Positions 4,780 to 7,602 of a DNA stretch of 7,602 nt are shown here, in pieces (position 1 is the stretch's first letter; every line of letters begins with the position of its first letter). This DNA is from CAYJBP01 sp964368605 (GTDB lineage: Bacteria > Bacillota > Dehalobacteriia > UBA4068). The translations under genes and the position numbers were made by a program. The stretch spans positions 1 through 7,602 of the forward strand of contig CAYJBP010000108.1 in NCBI GenBank assembly GCA_964368605.1. The letters are read 5' to 3'. The notes below the pieces were generated by a model. It did no database searches. It was not told where the DNA came from and was given only the letters and a program-made list of their open reading frames with translations.

Positions 4780-7073
4780 TGGCTAATTTTAAATTAATCG
4801 GTAATCGTGTTCCCCGTCATGATGCTTGGGCCAAAGCCAAAGGCGAGCAATTATATTCCGATGACTGGACAATGCCCGGCATGCTTTATGGTAAAGTATT
4901 GCGTTCGGCGCATCCGGCCGCTATTTTACGGGGCATCGATACATCTAAAGCTAAGGCTTTACCGGGTGTTCATGCAGTATTAACCTGGGAAGATGTGCCT
5001 TTAAACGAAGAAGTAACCAAATTTGGTCAAATGCGTGATGTAGGCGGCGGTTTTGAAGGCTTATACAAAGTATTAGCCCATGGCAAAATCCGTTCTAAAA
5101 GCGAAGCTATTGCCATTGTAGCTGCCGAAACTGAGGAAATTGCGGCCGAAGCCTGCAAATTAATCGAAGTTGATTATGATGTTCAACCCGGTGTATATGA
5201 TCCGCGCGAAGCCTTAAAAGAAGGCGCTTATATTGTTTCCAGCGAAGATGATAGCAATTTAATCATGGAAACCAAAGTAGAAAAAGGCGATGTAGCCAGC
5301 ATTTGGGATCAATGCGATATTATTGTCGAAAATGATTATTATACTTCGCCCCATGAGCATGCCTATTTAGAGCCGGAGGCCGGCATGGCTTGGTTAGATC
5401 AAGACGATGTTATCACCTTAAGGGTTGGTACTCAGGTTTTAGAGCATTATCGTACTATTGCTAAGGTTATGGGTCGCAATCATACCCAGGTACGCAATAT
5501 GAGCTTACCTGTGGGCGGCGGCTTTGGCGGTAAAGAAGATATCACCGTCGAAACCTATTTGGCACTTTTAACCGTGGCTACTCGTCGCCCGGTAAAGATG
5601 GTATGGAGCCGCGAAGAATCGATGGAAACCCATGCTAAGCGCCATCCCGAATATCTTCATTATAAAACAGGTGCTACCAAAGACGGTAAAATTATCGCCC
5701 ATGAAGCCCATATTGTTATGGATGGCGGCGGCTACACCTATCTTACCCCTTGGGTACAGATGTATTCTACCATCAATGGCCCCGGCCCTTATAATATTCC
5801 CAATCAATTAACCCATAGCTTATCGGCTTTTACCAATAATACCTTCTCCAGCGCTAACCGTGGTTTTGGTGCTACCCAGGTAAACTTTGCCTATGAGCGT
5901 CAAATGGACGAAATTGCCGCTAAGCTTGGCATTTGCCCTTATGAATTGCGTCGTAAAAATGTAGTTAAAAACGGCGACGAAATTTCTACCGGCTTTGTGC
6001 TGGAAGGCCATATTGCCGCCGAGGAATTGCTGGATAAAGTACAAGAAAAAATGGAAGCTACCCCCAAGGTAGATCGCCTACCGGATGGCCGCAAGGTTGG
6101 CCGTGGTATCGCCATTGGCCAAATGAGTTATGGCCGTCTTTGCTTCTTGCATGATAGCTCGCGCTGTGCAATCAGGGTAGAATTAGATGGCAGCGTAACC
6201 TTGCGTGCCGGTGTACCCGATCTTGGCTGTGGCCAAGCATCTTCTTTGGCTCAAATCGTGGCCGAGGAATTAGGCTTGCCGATTGAAGATGTACATCCTT
6301 ATATCATGGATACCCATTTAACCCCCTTATGCGGTACATCTACCGCAACCCGTCAATTGTATATGTCGGGTAATGCCTGCTTAATGGCGGTACGTTATGT
6401 TAAAACCATTTTGGCCAATAAGGCTGCTAAATTATTAGATTGCAAGCCCGAGGAATTAAGCTTTATCGATCGCCGCATTGTGTTTACCAATGATCCCGAT
6501 CGCAGCATTCCTTTTGTAACGGCAGTTGGCCATGTATCTAATGATGGCGAAGTTTTATTCCACGAAGCCCAATTCAATGCTCCTTTTACCGAAGTACCCA
6601 ACTTAGCCGATATTAAAGGCCGTATTCATCCCGACTTAACCTTTACCGCCCATGGCGTAGAGGTGGCCGTAGATGAAGAAACCGGCGAATACGAGGTATT
6701 AAGAGTGGTAGCGGCTGTAGATGCCGGTAAAGTTTTAAACCGCAATAGCTGCGAAGGCCAGGTAGAAGGCGGTGCTGTTTATAATCTGGGTTGGAATATC
6801 GAAGATTTAGCCTGGGAAGACGGTATAACCAAAGGCAATAATTTTGCCACCTATTTAATTCCTACCGCTGTGGATACCCCGGATATCGAAACAATTATTT
6901 TAGAAAGCGGCGGTGGCCTTGGCCCATATGGTGCTAAAGGTGTAGGCGAGCCGGCAGATAATGATATTTGCCCTGCCTTAATCAATGCTATTCGTGATGC
7001 GGTTGGTGTAAGCTTCTATACCACCAAAGTAAAGCAGCATGATATTCTAAAAGCAATCAAAGCTAAAAAGTAA
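4779..7073 (+). CDS. Xanthine dehydrogenase family molybdenum-cofactor-binding subunit, complete (set 2)
   Basis: This 764-residue protein is the catalytic subunit of set 2. An a/b hammerhead domain occupies about 15-130, followed by the two molybdopterin-binding domains at about 145-385 and 410-690. Visible active-site landmarks are Gln219 in VGTQ (bovine Gln767), GGGFGGKE at 246-253 with Glu253 (bovine Glu802), ANRGFG with Arg361 (bovine Arg880), and GAKGVGE at 718-724 with Glu724 (bovine catalytic Glu1261). Retention of both the Glu253 and Arg361 equivalents, which bind xanthine in the known enzymes, makes a purine or other N-heterocyclic substrate plausible, but does not prove it. The usual GQG motif reads DLGCGQ, putting Cys484 at the Gln position. 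GGGAGGT at 4764-4770 stands eight bases before the ATG, which overlaps the preceding TAA. No Tat or Sec signal is present, so it is probably cytoplasmic. No cofactor-sulfurating or insertion gene accompanies it here. Confidence 0.95.
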   Translation: MANFKLIGNRVPRHDAWAKAKGEQLYSDDWTMPGMLYGKVLRSAHPAAILRGIDTSKAKALPGVHAVLTWEDVPLNEEVTKFGQMRDVGGGFEGLYKVLAHGKIRSKSEAIAIVAAETEEIAAEACKLIEVDYDVQPGVYDPREALKEGAYIVSSEDDSNLIMETKVEKGDVASIWDQCDIIVENDYYTSPHEHAYLEPEAGMAWLDQDDVITLRVGTQVLEHYRTIAKVMGRNHTQVRNMSLPVGGGFGGKEDITVETYLALLTVATRRPVKMVWSREESMETHAKRHPEYLHYKTGATKDGKIIAHEAHIVMDGGGYTYLTPWVQMYSTINGPGPYNIPNQLTHSLSAFTNNTFSSANRGFGATQVNFAYERQMDEIAAKLGICPYELRRKNVVKNGDEISTGFVLEGHIAAEELLDKVQEKMEATPKVDRLPDGRKVGRGIAIGQMSYGRLCFLHDSSRCAIRVELDGSVTLRAGVPDLGCGQASSLAQIVAEELGLPIEDVHPYIMDTHLTPLCGTSTATRQLYMSGNACLMAVRYVKTILANKAAKLLDCKPEELSFIDRRIVFTNDPDRSIPFVTAVGHVSNDGEVLFHEAQFNAPFTEVPNLADIKGRIHPDLTFTAHGVEVAVDEETGEYEVLRVVAAVDAGKVLNRNSCEGQVEGGAVYNLGWNIEDLAWEDGITKGNNFATYLIPTAVDTPDIETIILESGGGLGPYGAKGVGEPADNDICPALINAIRDAVGVSFYTTKVKQHDILKAIKAKK

Positions 7074-7075
7074 AT

Positions 7076-7112
7076 TTAAAGGGCTGTTGCAAATTATGCA
7101 ACAGCCCTTTAA
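7076..7112. terminator. Hairpin terminator, probably bidirectional
   Basis: The arms AAAGGGCTGTTGCA (7078-7091) and its exact complement (7097-7110) enclose a five-base loop; two more A-T pairs extend the stem to 16. The stem begins three bases after the set 2 stop codon. The A-run and T-run at its base are short in both directions, so termination may not depend on a long U tract. Its position between convergent genes fits a shared terminator. Confidence 0.85.
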
Positions 7113-7130
7113 TTATAAGTTTTAGTCAAT

Positions 7131-7265
7131 TTTTTTACAAAAAATCTCCGGGGTATTGGCCTAGCTGGGGTTAGCTAAAGCTAAGCCACAGCTAGGCACT
7201 TAGCTAGTCCTCAAAATCAAAGATTTTGCCACTAGCTTAGGAGGCAGCACCCCCAAGGTCTTAAA
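7131..7265 (-). repeat. Intergenic structured repeat, copy B
   Basis: This is the second copy of the element found after set 1, here uninterrupted and on the minus strand. It starts with TTTAAGACCTTGGGG (complement of 7251-7265), which contains the TAA of the minus-strand gene. Hairpin 1 pairs 7240-7244 with 7250-7254 and needs a G-U pair. Hairpin 2 pairs 7202-7208 with 7231-7237 and 7212-7218 with 7222-7228 around a three-base loop. Hairpin 3 pairs 7159-7166 with 7190-7197 exactly, with an inner stem 7171-7175 with 7180-7184. The order, spacing and loop sizes match copy A. No open frame of note lies inside. Whether it acts as a 3' untranslated RNA structure or is a mobile palindromic repeat cannot be decided from two copies. 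Confidence 0.75.
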
Positions 7266-7602
7266 TTTGCGAGCCTTTGCCTCGGGCTGCTAAGTTTGGT
7301 AATCCTGCCAGCTTTTTACCGATAGGCTTAGGTAAAGTGCCTAGCTCTTTTTGCTCATTACTACCTTTAATTACAATGCGTGGTGCAGAGCTTTGGCCTT
7401 GATAGCCCTTATTCATCTGCGCCAAGCCTGCCTCATATTCCGCACGGCCACGCGCAATTTCTTCCAAACCGGCCTCATATTCCGCATTACCTCTTGCCAA
7501 TTCCTCCAAACCGGCCTCATACTCCGCCCGACCTCTCGCCAATTCCTCCAAACCGGCCTCGTATTCCGCCTGGCCTCTTGCCACTTCCGCCAAGCCGGCC
7601 TC
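7261..7602 (-). CDS. Repeat protein with 14-residue E-Y-E-A-G-L units, C-terminal part
   Basis: The minus-strand frame is open to the window edge, so the start is missing and 113 residues are visible. The first 70 residues are near-identical 14-residue units of the type EYEAGLEELARGRA: four full units and a partial one at the edge, the last unit decayed (EYEAGLAQMNKGYQ). Each unit is two heptads with glycine at the same place, giving a [L/Y]xxGxxx pattern and probably a long helical or coiled-coil rod. The remaining 45 residues are basic, rich in Gly, Pro and Lys, and end KGSQI; no membrane segment is visible. Similar glycine heptads occur in extracytoplasmic coils of YhgE/Pip-type and FtsX-like permease proteins, but those continue into membrane helices that are absent here. 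I do not recognise the family and assign no function. It converges on set 2 and ends inside the intergenic repeat. Confidence 0.75.
   Translation of the reverse strand, partial: EAGLAEVARGQAEYEAGLEELARGRAEYEAGLEELARGNAEYEAGLEEIARGRAEYEAGLAQMNKGYQGQSSAPRIVIKGSNEQKELGTLPKPIGKKLAGLPNLAARGKGSQI
7430..7602 (-). repeat. Tandem 42-base repeat inside the minus-strand gene
   Basis: The plus-strand word GCCTC recurs at 7430, 7472, 7514, 7556 and 7598, an exact 42-base period that corresponds to the 14-residue protein unit. Units differ by several, mostly silent, substitutions. The array continues past the window edge, so the copy number is unknown. Confidence 0.93.

Noticed and set aside
4779..7073. 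Naming set 2 as xdh genes or as 4-hydroxybenzoyl-CoA reductase
   Set aside because: The active-site residues favour a purine-type enzyme, but substrate assignment in this family is unreliable from motifs, and the reductase's [4Fe-4S] insert is absent from the FAD subunit.
7112..7140. Minus-strand promoter (TTGTAA, 17 bases, TATAAT) as an annotated feature
   Set aside because: The start would lie inside the terminator stem and drive antisense RNA; in such AT-rich sequence a chance match is likely. Kept only as part of a finding.

Overview
The window holds two neighbouring gene sets for molybdenum hydroxylases of the xanthine dehydrogenase family, followed by the end of an unrelated repeat protein on the opposite strand. 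The dense short-spaced operons, AAGGAGG-type ribosome binding sites, TAA stops throughout and three-subunit enzymes without signal peptides suggest an anaerobic, Gram-positive-related bacterium (Firmicutes sensu lato, possibly a Negativicute). That placement is an inference from style only; no marker gene is present.

Layout. Positions 1-3132 carry set 1 in the order molybdenum subunit (5' end cut off by the window), FAD subunit, [2Fe-2S] subunit. Positions 3133-3419 are intergenic and contain a 100-N assembly gap. Positions 3420-7073 carry set 2 in the order FAD subunit, [2Fe-2S] subunit, molybdenum subunit, all complete. A strong hairpin terminator lies at 7076-7112. From 7261 to the window end runs, on the minus strand, the C-terminal part of a protein built of 14-residue repeats.

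How the genes work together. In each set the molybdenum subunit should oxidise or reduce the substrate, the [2Fe-2S] subunit relays electrons, and the FAD subunit exchanges them with NAD(P) or another carrier. Set 2 keeps the four landmark active-site residues of xanthine dehydrogenase (Gln219, Glu253, Arg361, Glu724), so a purine-type substrate is plausible. Set 1 keeps the Gln and the catalytic Glu but has Ile and Gln where the substrate-binding Glu and Arg should be, so it probably acts on something else. The two sets are diverged paralogues with different gene order, not a recent duplication.

The most interesting signal is outside the genes. The intergenic region after set 1 (3128 to about 3380) and the region after the minus-strand gene (7131-7265, minus strand) are two diverged copies of one element. 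Each begins with the same 15 bases, which include the stop codon of the gene before it, and each can fold into the same three successive hairpins with pairing conserved despite base changes. The N gap lies inside the first copy: the 24 bases before it are identical to the 24 bases after it. Removing the gap and one 24-base copy restores an element aligned almost end to end with the second copy, so the gap is probably an unmerged contig overlap and not missing sequence.
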